This document shows positions 1 through 6,738 of a DNA stretch of 33,710 nucleotides, piece by piece. The notes under the pieces were generated by a model. It made no database searches, was not told the origin of the DNA, and saw only the letters and a list, made by a program, of their open reading frames with translations. The stretch comes from Bacteroidota bacterium. Lineage in GTDB: Bacteria; Bacteroidota; Bacteroidia; Chitinophagales; UBA10324. Made by a program: the position numbers and the translations under genes. Position 1 is the first letter of the stretch, and every line of letters begins with the position of its first letter. The stretch is taken from NCBI GenBank assembly GCA_014190575.1, contig BJGQ01000038.1, forward strand, positions 1-33,710, in the 5' to 3' direction.

Positions 1-2
1 TT

Positions 3-35
3 CCGGTTGATGGTGGAAGAACTGGTTCATTGTAA
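3..35 (+). CDS. 3' end of a probable short-chain dehydrogenase/reductase (partial)
   Basis: The first bases read in frame 3 as PVDGGRTGSL followed by a TAA stop at 33-35. A V-D-G-G near the C-terminus is the usual end of short-chain dehydrogenase/reductase (SDR) proteins. The gene runs off the left edge, so neither catalytic nor cofactor residues are visible. It is co-directional with the aldehyde dehydrogenase that starts 12 bases later, suggesting one operon. The call rests on ten residues; frame 1 is also open up to base 51, so it is tentative. Confidence 0.4.
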   Translation, partial: PVDGGRTGSL

Positions 36-47
36 AAAGATTTTGAA

Positions 48-1487
48 ATGAAAATTTTAAACTACATAAACGGAGAACTGAAAGAACCCATTGGCAATTT
101 GTGGATTGATAATTACGAACCGGCAACTGGAGAAATTTATTCTCAGATTGCCGACAGTGATTTGCGCGATGTGGAACTCGCTGTTGCTGCAGCTGAAAAT
201 GCTTTTGAAAGTTGGTGTAACACTCCGGCAGAAGAGCGTGCAAAAATTTTATTACGCATTGCTGATATCATTGACAGCAAATTGGATTTTCTTTCTGAAG
301 CAGAAAGCCGTGATAATGGCAAGCCGGTGAAACTCGCTTCAATCGTTGACATACCAAGAGCATCGAGCAACTTTCGATTTTTTGCAGCTGCCGCCATGCA
401 GTTTTCTTCTGATGCTCACATCACTGAAAACACTGCGGTGAATTATACCATTCGCCAACCGATAGGAATTGTTGGTTGCATTTCGCCGTGGAATCTTCCG
501 TTGTATTTATTCACCTGGAAAATAGCGCCTGCACTTGCTGCCGGAAATTGTGTGATTGCAAAACCATCGGAGATAACTCCGCTCACAGCTTTTGAATTGT
601 CGAAGATTTGTATTGAAGCCGGGTTGCCTGGCGGAGTTTTAAATATTGTTCACGGCAACGGACCACGATGCGGAGCCGAAATTGTAAATCACCCGAAAGT
701 GAAAGCAATTTCATTTACCGGAAGCACGCGCGCAGGAAAAGAAATTGCAAGTGTAACAGCGCCAATGTTTAAGAAAGTTTCGCTGGAGTTAGGCGGAAAA
801 AATCCGAACATCATTTTCGCTGATTGCGATTTTGAAAAGATGATTCACACCACCATCAATTCTTCATTCAGTAATCAGGGAGAAATTTGTTTGTGTGGTT
901 CGCGCATTCTGATTGAGCGCAGCATTTATGAAAAATTCAAAACAAGATTTGTAGAAGAGACCGCAAAGTTGAAAGTCGGCGACCCGAATGAAAAAGGAGT
1001 TCGCCTCGGAGCCATTGTTTCGAAAGTGCATTTCGAAAAAATCACTTACCACATCAATCTGGCGAAAGAAGAAGGTGGAAAAATTTTATTCGGCGGTGAG
1101 CAAGTGAAGGTAGATGGAAGATGCAAGAATGGTTTGTTCATTCAACCAACTATTATCGAAGGGTTGAAACAAAACTGCCGCACTAATCAGGAAGAAATTT
1201 TTGGTCCTGTTGTTACACTACAACCATTCGATACTGAAGAAGAAGCATTGCAATTAGCGAATGAATCTTCTTACGGATTATCAGCAACCATCTGGACAGA
1301 AAATCTGAATCGCGCACATCGTGTTGCAGCAAAAGTTCAAAGCGGAATCATTTGGATTAACTGCTGGTTGTTCCGCGATTTAAGAACTCCGTTCGGCGGA
1401 ATGAAAAATTCCGGTGTTGGTCGCGAAGGAGGAAATGAAGCGATGCGATTCTTTACTGAACCAAAAAATGTTTGCATAAAACTTTAA
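48..1487 (+). CDS. NAD-dependent aldehyde dehydrogenase, probably 2-aminomuconic/2-hydroxymuconic semialdehyde dehydrogenase
   Basis: A full-length (479 aa) aldehyde dehydrogenase superfamily protein, oxidising an aldehyde to the acid with NAD(P)+ in the cytosol. Visible landmarks: the SPWNLPLYL segment near residues 146-154, the AKPSE cofactor segment near 171, FTGSTRAGKEI at 223-233 of the Rossmann fold, general-base Glu247 in LELGGKNPN, and catalytic Cys281 in NQGEICLCGSR. The NQGEICLC form of the cysteine motif is typical of the muconic-semialdehyde subgroup (ALDH8A1-like). The ATG at 48 gives the expected N-terminus. Ten bases separate it from a RidA-family gene; in aerobic kynurenine catabolism 2-aminomuconate semialdehyde dehydrogenase acts just before a Rid-type 2-aminomuconate deaminase. 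Family assignment is secure; the exact substrate is inferred from the motif and neighbour. Confidence 0.9.
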   Translation: MKILNYINGELKEPIGNLWIDNYEPATGEIYSQIADSDLRDVELAVAAAENAFESWCNTPAEERAKILLRIADIIDSKLDFLSEAESRDNGKPVKLASIVDIPRASSNFRFFAAAAMQFSSDAHITENTAVNYTIRQPIGIVGCISPWNLPLYLFTWKIAPALAAGNCVIAKPSEITPLTAFELSKICIEAGLPGGVLNIVHGNGPRCGAEIVNHPKVKAISFTGSTRAGKEIASVTAPMFKKVSLELGGKNPNIIFADCDFEKMIHTTINSSFSNQGEICLCGSRILIERSIYEKFKTRFVEETAKLKVGDPNEKGVRLGAIVSKVHFEKITYHINLAKEEGGKILFGGEQVKVDGRCKNGLFIQPTIIEGLKQNCRTNQEEIFGPVVTLQPFDTEEEALQLANESSYGLSATIWTENLNRAHRVAAKVQSGIIWINCWLFRDLRTPFGGMKNSGVGREGGNEAMRFFTEPKNVCIKL

Positions 1488-1497
1488 TCAAAAAATT

Positions 1498-1911
1498 ATG
1501 TCAGAAAAATTTTCTACTGATAAAGCGCCGAGGGCAGTTGGTTTGTATCCACATTCTCGCAGAGTTGGAAATCTTTTATTTCTCTCCGGAATTGGTTCGC
1601 GTGAAGCAGGAACAAATAATATTCCCGGGAACGAATATGATTCAAATGGCAAACTGATTAATTACAGTATTGAGTTGCAGTGCCATTCTGTTTTCAAAAA
1701 TGTGCGAACAGTTTTAGAAGAAAGCGGAAGCAGTTGGGACAAGTTGATTGATGTAACAGTTTTTCTCACTAACATGAAGGATGATTTTGAAACTTACAAT
1801 AAAATTTATGCAGAATATTTCAAAGACAATCAACCTTGCCGCACCACAGTCGAAATAAAATCTTTACCAACACCGATTGCCATTGAGTTGAAGTGCATAG
1901 CAACTATCTGA
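1498..1911 (+). CDS. RidA (YjgF/YER057c/UK114) family protein, possible 2-aminomuconate deaminase
   Basis: A 137-aa single-domain Rid protein, a usual length for the family. Rid proteins are trimers that hydrolyse enamines/imines or deaminate related compounds at subunit interfaces. The C-terminal signature is present: Arg115 in PCRTTVEIKSLP, which binds the substrate carboxylate in the family, and Glu130 in IAIELKCIA. The start ATG follows the aldehyde dehydrogenase stop by ten bases, so the two are almost surely co-transcribed. Next to a muconic-semialdehyde-type dehydrogenase, a role as 2-aminomuconate deaminase in tryptophan/kynurenine breakdown is more likely than general RidA detoxification. 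That specific role is an inference from gene order. Confidence 0.88.
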   Translation: MSEKFSTDKAPRAVGLYPHSRRVGNLLFLSGIGSREAGTNNIPGNEYDSNGKLINYSIELQCHSVFKNVRTVLEESGSSWDKLIDVTVFLTNMKDDFETYNKIYAEYFKDNQPCRTTVEIKSLPTPIAIELKCIATI

Positions 1912-1913
1912 TT

Positions 1914-1946
1914 CTTCGACAACACTTCGACAAGCTCAGTGTGACA
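1914..1946. repeat. Short intergenic repeat-like element with CTTCGACAA copies
   Basis: The spacer between ridA and recX contains CTTCGACAA twice (1914-1922 and 1925-1933). The second copy continues into CAAGCTCAGTGTGACAG. ACACT (1922-1926) and AGTGT (1938-1942) could form the base of a small hairpin. From memory, words of the type TTCGACAAGCTCAGTG recur between genes in many draft bacterial genomes, so this may be a member of a dispersed extragenic family. No further copy was seen in this window. Confidence 0.4.
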
Positions 1947-1953
1947 GACACCA

Positions 1954-2436
1954 ATGACAGAGAAAAAAAAGAAAGCACCATTAAATTATGCAGAGGGTTT
2001 AGCAAAAGCCCGCAGGTGGTGTGCCATACAGGAGCGCAGTCATAATGAAGTGAAAGAAAAATTACTGACTTACGAAGTTCCTTACAGAGACATTCAGCTA
2101 ATCATCACCGAATTAATCGGTGAAGGATTTTTAAGTGAAGAGCGATTTGCAAAAGCATATGCCGGTGGAAAATTCAGAATGAAGCAGTGGGGGAAAAATA
2201 AAATTACTCAGCAGTTACAGCGCAAAGGTGTTTCAGAAAAAAATATTGAAACCGGACTGAAAGAGATTGAAGAAAAAGATTATCGTACCACCATTAAAAA
2301 ACTGATTCAGAAAAAACTCTCCTCAGTAGAAGAGCTGAATGATTTTCAGAAAAAGGGAAAACTTGCGCAGTTCTTAATGACAAAAGGATATGAAGCGGAA
2401 TTGGTTTGGAATATTTTGAATGATATAATTGAATAG
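1954..2436 (+). CDS. recX: RecX family regulatory protein
   Basis: RecX modulates RecA by capping or destabilising its filaments on single-stranded DNA. This 160-aa protein shows the three-helix repeat pattern of the family: RRWCAIQERSHNEVKEKL near residues 21-38, then FLSEERFAKAYAGGKFRMKQWGKNKI at 55-80 and the GVSEKNIE turn. It is within the length range of Bacteroidota RecX proteins. recA is not in the window, which is normal for this phylum. It starts at ATG 1954 after the repeat-like spacer and ends three bases before the stop of the convergent corA, with no terminator visible. Confidence 0.88.
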   Translation: MTEKKKKAPLNYAEGLAKARRWCAIQERSHNEVKEKLLTYEVPYRDIQLIITELIGEGFLSEERFAKAYAGGKFRMKQWGKNKITQQLQRKGVSEKNIETGLKEIEEKDYRTTIKKLIQKKLSSVEELNDFQKKGKLAQFLMTKGYEAELVWNILNDIIE

Positions 2437-2439
2437 TTA

Positions 2440-3522
2440 TTACAGCCACTTCTTCTTCCTGAAATAATAAATCATTCCAATGGCAATACCTGCCATAATC
2501 AGCATGATTAATTGATAGCCGTATCGCCAATGCAATTCAGGTAATGTGTCGAAGTTCATTCCGTAAATGCCAACGATAAATGTGAGCGGCATAAATATCG
2601 TGGAGATGATGGTGAGCACTTTCATCACATCATTCATCTTAAAACTCTGCACCGAAAAATTTACATCGAGCACACTCGCTAATGTATCACGATAAGATTC
2701 CACTGAATCAATTACCTGAACAGTATGGTCGTACAGGTCGCGGTAAAACAAAAGTGTTTCAGGTTTTATTTCTTTCACTTCGCCGCGCAATAAAGTATTA
2801 ATCACTTCGCGCAGTGGCCAGATAGTTTTTCGCAACAGAATTAATTCGCGACGCAGGTAACTGATGTCGCGTATAAATTTTGTATCCATTTTAGTGAGAG
2901 CGCTGTCTTCAATTTCTTCCACGCGCTCGCCCATTTTTTCCATGATGACAAAATAATTGTCTATCACTTTATCCATTAAAGCATAAGCGAGGTAATCGGT
3001 TCCATACTTGCGAATGCGCGAATCAGGATTGCGAACACGATTGCGAACCGAGTCGAAAATATCGCCGATGTTTTCCTGAAATGAAATGAGATAATTTTTT
3101 CCGACAATCAGCGAGAGTTGCTCCACTTCAACATTTTTTGTTTTGTTGTTGTAGTCGAGCATTTTAAAAACAATAAAGTTATATCCCTTTCCTTCTTCCA
3201 CTTTCGGGCGCTGTTCGGTATTCACTATATCTTCGAGAAACAGCGGATGAATATTAAATCCCGCTCCGATTTTATCTACCACATCGGTGTGATGAATGCC
3301 ATCAATATTTATCCATGTAACAGTTTCGGTTTCTTTAAAAGCAAAACAATCTTTCAGGTCTTTTACTTCGCGCTCCACAAAATTTTCCGCATCGTAATCA
3401 ATCACCGTAATGCGAACGGGAGCGGGATTTTCTTTCCCGATATATACCAATCTCCCCGGGGGCAAACCGGTTTTGCTGGCTGCATGCGAGTTTTCTTTTA
3501 TTCTGTTTGTGATGTTCTGCAT
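2440..3522 (-). CDS. corA: CorA-family magnesium/cobalt transporter
   Basis: An inner-membrane pentameric divalent-cation channel, mainly for Mg2+. The 360-aa protein has the long cytoplasmic N-terminal domain followed by two membrane segments at the C-terminus. The first membrane helix ends in the diagnostic GMN motif (Gly321-Met322-Asn323), the second lies near 336-354, and a basic tail RKKKWL closes the protein, as is typical for the family. ATG lies at 3522 on the minus strand. A near-consensus -7 box lies 15 bases upstream (3538-3545). It is convergent with recX with a gap of three bases. Confidence 0.94.
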   Translation of the reverse strand: MQNITNRIKENSHAASKTGLPPGRLVYIGKENPAPVRITVIDYDAENFVEREVKDLKDCFAFKETETVTWINIDGIHHTDVVDKIGAGFNIHPLFLEDIVNTEQRPKVEEGKGYNFIVFKMLDYNNKTKNVEVEQLSLIVGKNYLISFQENIGDIFDSVRNRVRNPDSRIRKYGTDYLAYALMDKVIDNYFVIMEKMGERVEEIEDSALTKMDTKFIRDISYLRRELILLRKTIWPLREVINTLLRGEVKEIKPETLLFYRDLYDHTVQVIDSVESYRDTLASVLDVNFSVQSFKMNDVMKVLTIISTIFMPLTFIVGIYGMNFDTLPELHWRYGYQLIMLIMAGIAIGMIYYFRKKKWL

Positions 3523-3537
3523 CCGAACAAATGTGAT

Positions 3538-3571
3538 TTATTTCAATGAAAACTAAATGGAATCTAATCAA
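3538..3571 (-). promoter_or_regulatory. Possible Bacteroidota promoter for corA
   Basis: Read on the minus strand, 3545-3538 is CACATTTG, seven of eight matches to TAnnTTTG. A TTG (plus-strand CAA at 3569-3571) lies 23 bases further upstream, at the edge of the accepted spacing. The box ends 15 bases before the corA ATG. Moderate support only. Confidence 0.4.
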
Positions 3572-3585
3572 CAACTTTGATGTTC

Positions 3586-3593
3586 TATTTTTG
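3586..3593 (+). promoter_or_regulatory. -7 promoter box (TATTTTTG) for the NifU-like gene
   Basis: TATTTTTG is a perfect match to the Bacteroidota -7 consensus TAnnTTTG and ends 16 bases before the ATG at 3610. No clear TTG was found at the -33 position, so the call rests on the -7 box and its placement. Confidence 0.55.
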
Positions 3594-3609
3594 CCGCAAC
3601 AACTAAACG

Positions 3610-4209
3610 ATGGAAACAACAGAACTTGTACCTACAAATGTTTATACCGAAATGACTCCGAATCCGGAGACCATGAAATTTGTAACCGATAAAATTTTAG
3701 TGCTCGATAATTACATTGAGTTCAAGGATATTGAATCAGCGAAGGTTTCTCCGCTTGCGATGGAATTGTTTTCATTTCCGTTTGTGAAGGGAGTTTTCTT
3801 CATGAACAATTTTGTGACTGTTACAAAAGATTTGAATACCGAGTGGATGGACATTAATACTTCGCTCAAAGATTTTATCAAACAATATTTTGATGAAGGA
3901 AAACCGATTTTCGAAAAAGGATTTAAGCCAACACCAAGTGCGGAAATAAAATCTGATCCGGTGGCTTCTTCTGATACTGAAATTGTTTCGAAAATTAAAG
4001 AGATGCTCGAAACTTATATTAAGCCCGCAGTGGAAATGGATGGCGGTGCTATTCAATTCAAATCATATAACGAAGGACGAGTTTCGCTTTTGTTGCAGGG
4101 AAGTTGCAGTGGTTGTCCGTCATCAACCATCACACTGAAAGCAGGTATCGAAGGATTATTAAAGCGAATGGTACCTGAAGTAACTGAAGTGGTTGCGGAA
4201 AACGAATAG
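3610..4209 (+). CDS. NifU-like iron-sulfur cluster carrier (Nfu type)
   Basis: A 199-aa two-domain protein. Residues about 13-105 match the Nfu/NifU N-terminal scaffold domain (TPNPETMKF near 16-24 is its usual beginning). Residues about 124-195 form the NifU C-terminal domain with the cluster-binding pair Cys166 and Cys169 in SCSGCPSS. Such proteins hold a 4Fe-4S cluster between two subunits and pass it to client enzymes. The start ATG follows a perfect -7 box. It is convergent with the SIMPL-domain gene with one base between the stops. Domain assignment is firm; client proteins cannot be read from the sequence. Confidence 0.93.
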   Translation: METTELVPTNVYTEMTPNPETMKFVTDKILVLDNYIEFKDIESAKVSPLAMELFSFPFVKGVFFMNNFVTVTKDLNTEWMDINTSLKDFIKQYFDEGKPIFEKGFKPTPSAEIKSDPVASSDTEIVSKIKEMLETYIKPAVEMDGGAIQFKSYNEGRVSLLLQGSCSGCPSSTITLKAGIEGLLKRMVPEVTEVVAENE

Positions 4210-4210
4210 A

Positions 4211-4951
4211 TTATTTCAGGTCGTACTCAAGTGTAACAGTTATCGAAATGGTTTTCTCTTTTGAAGTGGTGTTATAACTGCCGCCATATTCATAATCTTC
4301 ATTGGAGTTTTGTGCGGTGATTTGAAAAACACCCATGTACGATTGCACAAGATTCGATAATCCGCTTCCTGCACTTTGTGTAATTGTTTCGGCGCGCTTC
4401 CGTGCATCTTCGGTTGCGGATTTCAGTAATTCAATTTTAATATCAGAAAGTTTGGTAGAGAAATATGAAGGTTCGCTGCTATAAAACTCAACGCCCTGAT
4501 TAATCAACTCAGTTATTTCGCGCGAAATCTGTTCCACCTTATCCACTTCTTTTGATTCGATAGATACACTCTGTGTCAGTTCGTATCCTTTAAAAACAGT
4601 TTGCACCACATATCCCTTGTCGTTATAAATGCTTTCAAATTTTTTATCAATCGTTATAGAAGAAAATTTCAGCTCTTCTTTCTTCAATCCTTTTTCCTGC
4701 AGGTAAGCATTCACAACATCCTGATCTTTTTTCAGCAACTGATAAGCATCAGATAGGTTATCCGATTTTTTGCTGAACGAACCACTCCACACAATTAAAT
4801 CACTCGTGAAATTCCGATCCGCTTTACCGGTTACCCGAATGGTTGATTTGTTCGAATCATTCAGGTGCGATTTCACCCACGCACCTGAAAGTAAAAATGC
4901 AGTGACAACAATACTCAAACCAATGACGATGGAACCAATGTGATTTTTCAT
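4211..4951 (-). CDS. SIMPL domain (DUF541) protein, membrane-anchored or exported
   Basis: A 246-aa protein with one hydrophobic segment near residues 7-26 acting as signal or anchor, followed by a SIMPL/DUF541 domain covering the rest: STIRVTGKADRNFTSDLI near 36-53, and the ATEDARKRAETITQSAG segment in the C-terminal half, which is the most conserved part of the family. SIMPL proteins are periplasmic or surface proteins linked to stress and immune-signalling phenotypes, without a defined activity. It follows scpB on the same strand with a 24-base spacer, so co-transcription is likely although the functions seem unrelated. Confidence 0.88.
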   Translation of the reverse strand: MKNHIGSIVIGLSIVVTAFLLSGAWVKSHLNDSNKSTIRVTGKADRNFTSDLIVWSGSFSKKSDNLSDAYQLLKKDQDVVNAYLQEKGLKKEELKFSSITIDKKFESIYNDKGYVVQTVFKGYELTQSVSIESKEVDKVEQISREITELINQGVEFYSSEPSYFSTKLSDIKIELLKSATEDARKRAETITQSAGSGLSNLVQSYMGVFQITAQNSNEDYEYGGSYNTTSKEKTISITVTLEYDLK

Positions 4952-4975
4952 ACTAAAGTTTTAAACGAAAACATT

Positions 4976-5545
4976 TTAGTTTTCTGATATCACGCCAATC
5001 GAATTTTCCTGCGGCTGTTCTATTTCTTTCAGCTTCGGTAATTCATCTGCCGAATTAATTCCGAAATAATTCATGAAGAACGGACTCACCGCATACAATA
5101 TCGGGTGCCCTACCTGCTTGCTCCGTCCGCTGATGGAAATTAAATCTTTCTCCAATAATTTCTGAATCGAATAATCGCAGTTCACACCGCGGATAGATTC
5201 TATTTCTGGTTTGCCAATCGGTTGTTTGTAAGCAATAATCGAAAGCACTTCGAGCTGATTAGTGCTCAGTCGTTTGTTCAGTTTGCTCTTCAGCATTTCA
5301 GCCACGGTGCCTGCATATTCATTCTTGGTCATAAACTGATAACCACCCGCAATGTGCACCACCTGAAACGGAAATTCATCGCCGGCATACTTCTGCACCA
5401 AATCATTCAGATGATTTTCAATTTCAAACTGCGTCACCTCCACGCCAGCAAGTTTGCTCAGGGTGGCTTGCAGCTCATTTACTGTTACAGGTTGGTCTGC
5501 CGCAAACACCAGTGCTTCAATATGCGACTTCAGTTGTTCTAACAT
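4976..5545 (-). CDS. scpB: Segregation and condensation protein B
   Basis: ScpB is the winged-helix dimer that, with ScpA, bridges the heads of the SMC complex for chromosome segregation. The 189-aa protein shows the standard ScpB features: LKSHIEALVFAADQPVTVNEL at the N-terminus, the KLNKRLSTNQLEVLSIIAYKQPI segment near residues 89-111, and VGHPILYAVSPFFMNYFGI in the second winged-helix domain. scpA and smc are not in the window. It begins at ATG 5545 on the minus strand; no -7 box was found upstream. Confidence 0.95.
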   Translation of the reverse strand: MLEQLKSHIEALVFAADQPVTVNELQATLSKLAGVEVTQFEIENHLNDLVQKYAGDEFPFQVVHIAGGYQFMTKNEYAGTVAEMLKSKLNKRLSTNQLEVLSIIAYKQPIGKPEIESIRGVNCDYSIQKLLEKDLISISGRSKQVGHPILYAVSPFFMNYFGINSADELPKLKEIEQPQENSIGVISEN

Positions 5546-5810
5546 TTAATAGTTGGTTGTGCGGTAAAAGTCTTAAATCAGTTCTCCTTTCCCAACTTAT
5601 TCTGATAATATTTTATAAACAAGTAATCAACTTTTTTGAAATTGAATTTCTGTTTTCTTTTCATTCAATAGAGCTATGACCAACGAATTAAATCTTGCTT
5701 TAAAAATCCTGAAGTAATGAAACACCTATGTAAATATAAATCATGGCTAAAAAACAACTGATTATCAATCCCAATTTAGCACAATTATTAAAATATATTA
5801 AAACAAAAGT
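5546..5810. other. Intergenic region between scpB and the rplM promoter
   Basis: Between the divergent scpB and rplM genes (gap of 319 bases counting to the GTG start). It is A/T-rich with no tRNA, hairpin terminator or tandem repeat that I could see. A small open frame from ATG 5743 runs through the rplM promoter into the start of rplM and is judged spurious. The only clear signal is the promoter at 5811-5840. Confidence 0.5.
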
Positions 5811-5840
5811 TTGGAAAAGTGAACTGAGCATTTACATTTG
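5811..5840 (+). promoter_or_regulatory. Promoter of the rplM-rpsI-rpsB-tsf operon (TTG-N19-TACATTTG)
   Basis: TTG at 5811-5813 and TACATTTG at 5833-5840 are separated by 19 bases, an exact match to the Bacteroidota promoter consensus TTG-N17-23-TAnnTTTG used by the phylum's primary sigma factor. Transcription would begin near 5845-5850, leaving a leader of about 15-20 bases before the GTG start of rplM at 5865. The TTG at the end of the box (5838) is open in the rplM frame and can be mistaken for its start codon. Confidence 0.8.
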
Positions 5841-5864
5841 CCGTCCCTTAAAAAAAGAAGAAAA

Positions 5865-6305
5865 GTGGATACGCTTAGTTACAGAACCAAACACGCCAAT
5901 TCGGCAACAGTAAAACGCGAGTGGCATCTGGTAGATGCTGAAGACAAAGTTCTTGGTCGGCTCGCCTCAAAAATTGCCATGATTCTCATGGGCAAAAACA
6001 AACCATCATACACCGCGCACTGCGATACCGGTGACTTTGTAATTGTGCTTAATGCCGGCAAAGTAAAACTGACCGGTAAAAAGATGGACACCAAGGAAGT
6101 GATTCACCACACGGGTTACCCCGGTGGTCAGCGGTCAGAAATTGCGCGCGATTTATTAGAGCGTATTCCTGAGCGCATGATTGAAAATGCGGTGAAGGAT
6201 ATGCTCCCTCACACCAAACTTGGAAACGCCATGTTCAAAAAGCTGTTTGTTTACGGCGGCAGCGAACATCCTCATAAAGCTCAACAACCAAAAACCATCA
6301 AATAA
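5865..6305 (+). CDS. rplM: Large ribosomal subunit protein uL13
   Basis: A 146-aa ribosomal protein of the 50S subunit with the full family pattern: [36 protein letters not shown], the HTGYPGG motif, and the HPHKAQQP tail. The frame stays open upstream to a TTG at 5838, but that TTG is part of the -7 promoter box and would lie upstream of the transcript start. The GTG at 5865, preceded by a purine-rich AAAAAAAGAAGAAAA, gives [12 protein letters not shown], which matches the N-terminus common in the phylum. It is followed by rpsI after six bases. Confidence 0.95.
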   Translation: MDTLSYRTKHANSATVKREWHLVDAEDKVLGRLASKIAMILMGKNKPSYTAHCDTGDFVIVLNAGKVKLTGKKMDTKEVIHHTGYPGGQRSEIARDLLERIPERMIENAVKDMLPHTKLGNAMFKKLFVYGGSEHPHKAQQPKTIK

Positions 6306-6311
6306 TATAGC

Positions 6312-6701
6312 ATGGAAAAAACGATAGCACTCGGAAGAAGAAAAGAGGCCACAGCCCGTGTAAACATTGTTTCTGGCGGCACAGGCAAAATCACCATCAA
6401 TGGTGTTGAATACAAAAAATATTTCCCGCAGGCCATTTACCAGCAGTTACTCGAGCAACCATTTATGTTGTTGAATATTGTTGGGCAGTATGATGTGGAA
6501 GCGAACACTGCAGGGGGCGGTGTGAAAGGCCAGTCTGAAGCCATTCGCCTTGGCATATCACGCGGCTTATTGAAAATAAATCCGGAATACCGTACGGTGT
6601 TAAAACCGAATGGATTACTTACCCGCGACCCGCGTTCTGTTGAGCGTAAAAAACCAGGTAAGAAAAAAGCACGCAAGAGCTTCCAATTCAGCAAGCGTTA
6701 A
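6312..6701 (+). CDS. rpsI: Small ribosomal subunit protein uS9
   Basis: A 129-aa protein of the 30S head. It starts with IALGRRKEATARVNI, contains GGGVKGQSEAIRLGISRGLL in the core, and ends in the basic tail KKARKSFQFSKR, whose terminal Lys-Arg contacts P-site tRNA in known ribosomes. ATG at 6312 lies six bases after the rplM stop, so the pair is translated from one transcript, the conserved rplM-rpsI arrangement. Length and sequence are entirely ordinary. Confidence 0.97.
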   Translation: MEKTIALGRRKEATARVNIVSGGTGKITINGVEYKKYFPQAIYQQLLEQPFMLLNIVGQYDVEANTAGGGVKGQSEAIRLGISRGLLKINPEYRTVLKPNGLLTRDPRSVERKKPGKKKARKSFQFSKR

Positions 6702-6738
6702 TCTTTTCAATTTAAAATCTACAATTCATTACATCATA

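Noticed and set aside
5743-5913. A 56-codon open frame starting MAKKQLIINPNL
   Set aside because: It runs through the rplM promoter and overlaps the start of rplM in another frame; it has no promoter of its own and no recognisable domain.
6610-6738. Extended rpsB start at 6610
   Set aside because: The upstream part overlaps rpsI in another frame and does not resemble uS2; ATG 6739 gives the normal N-terminus.
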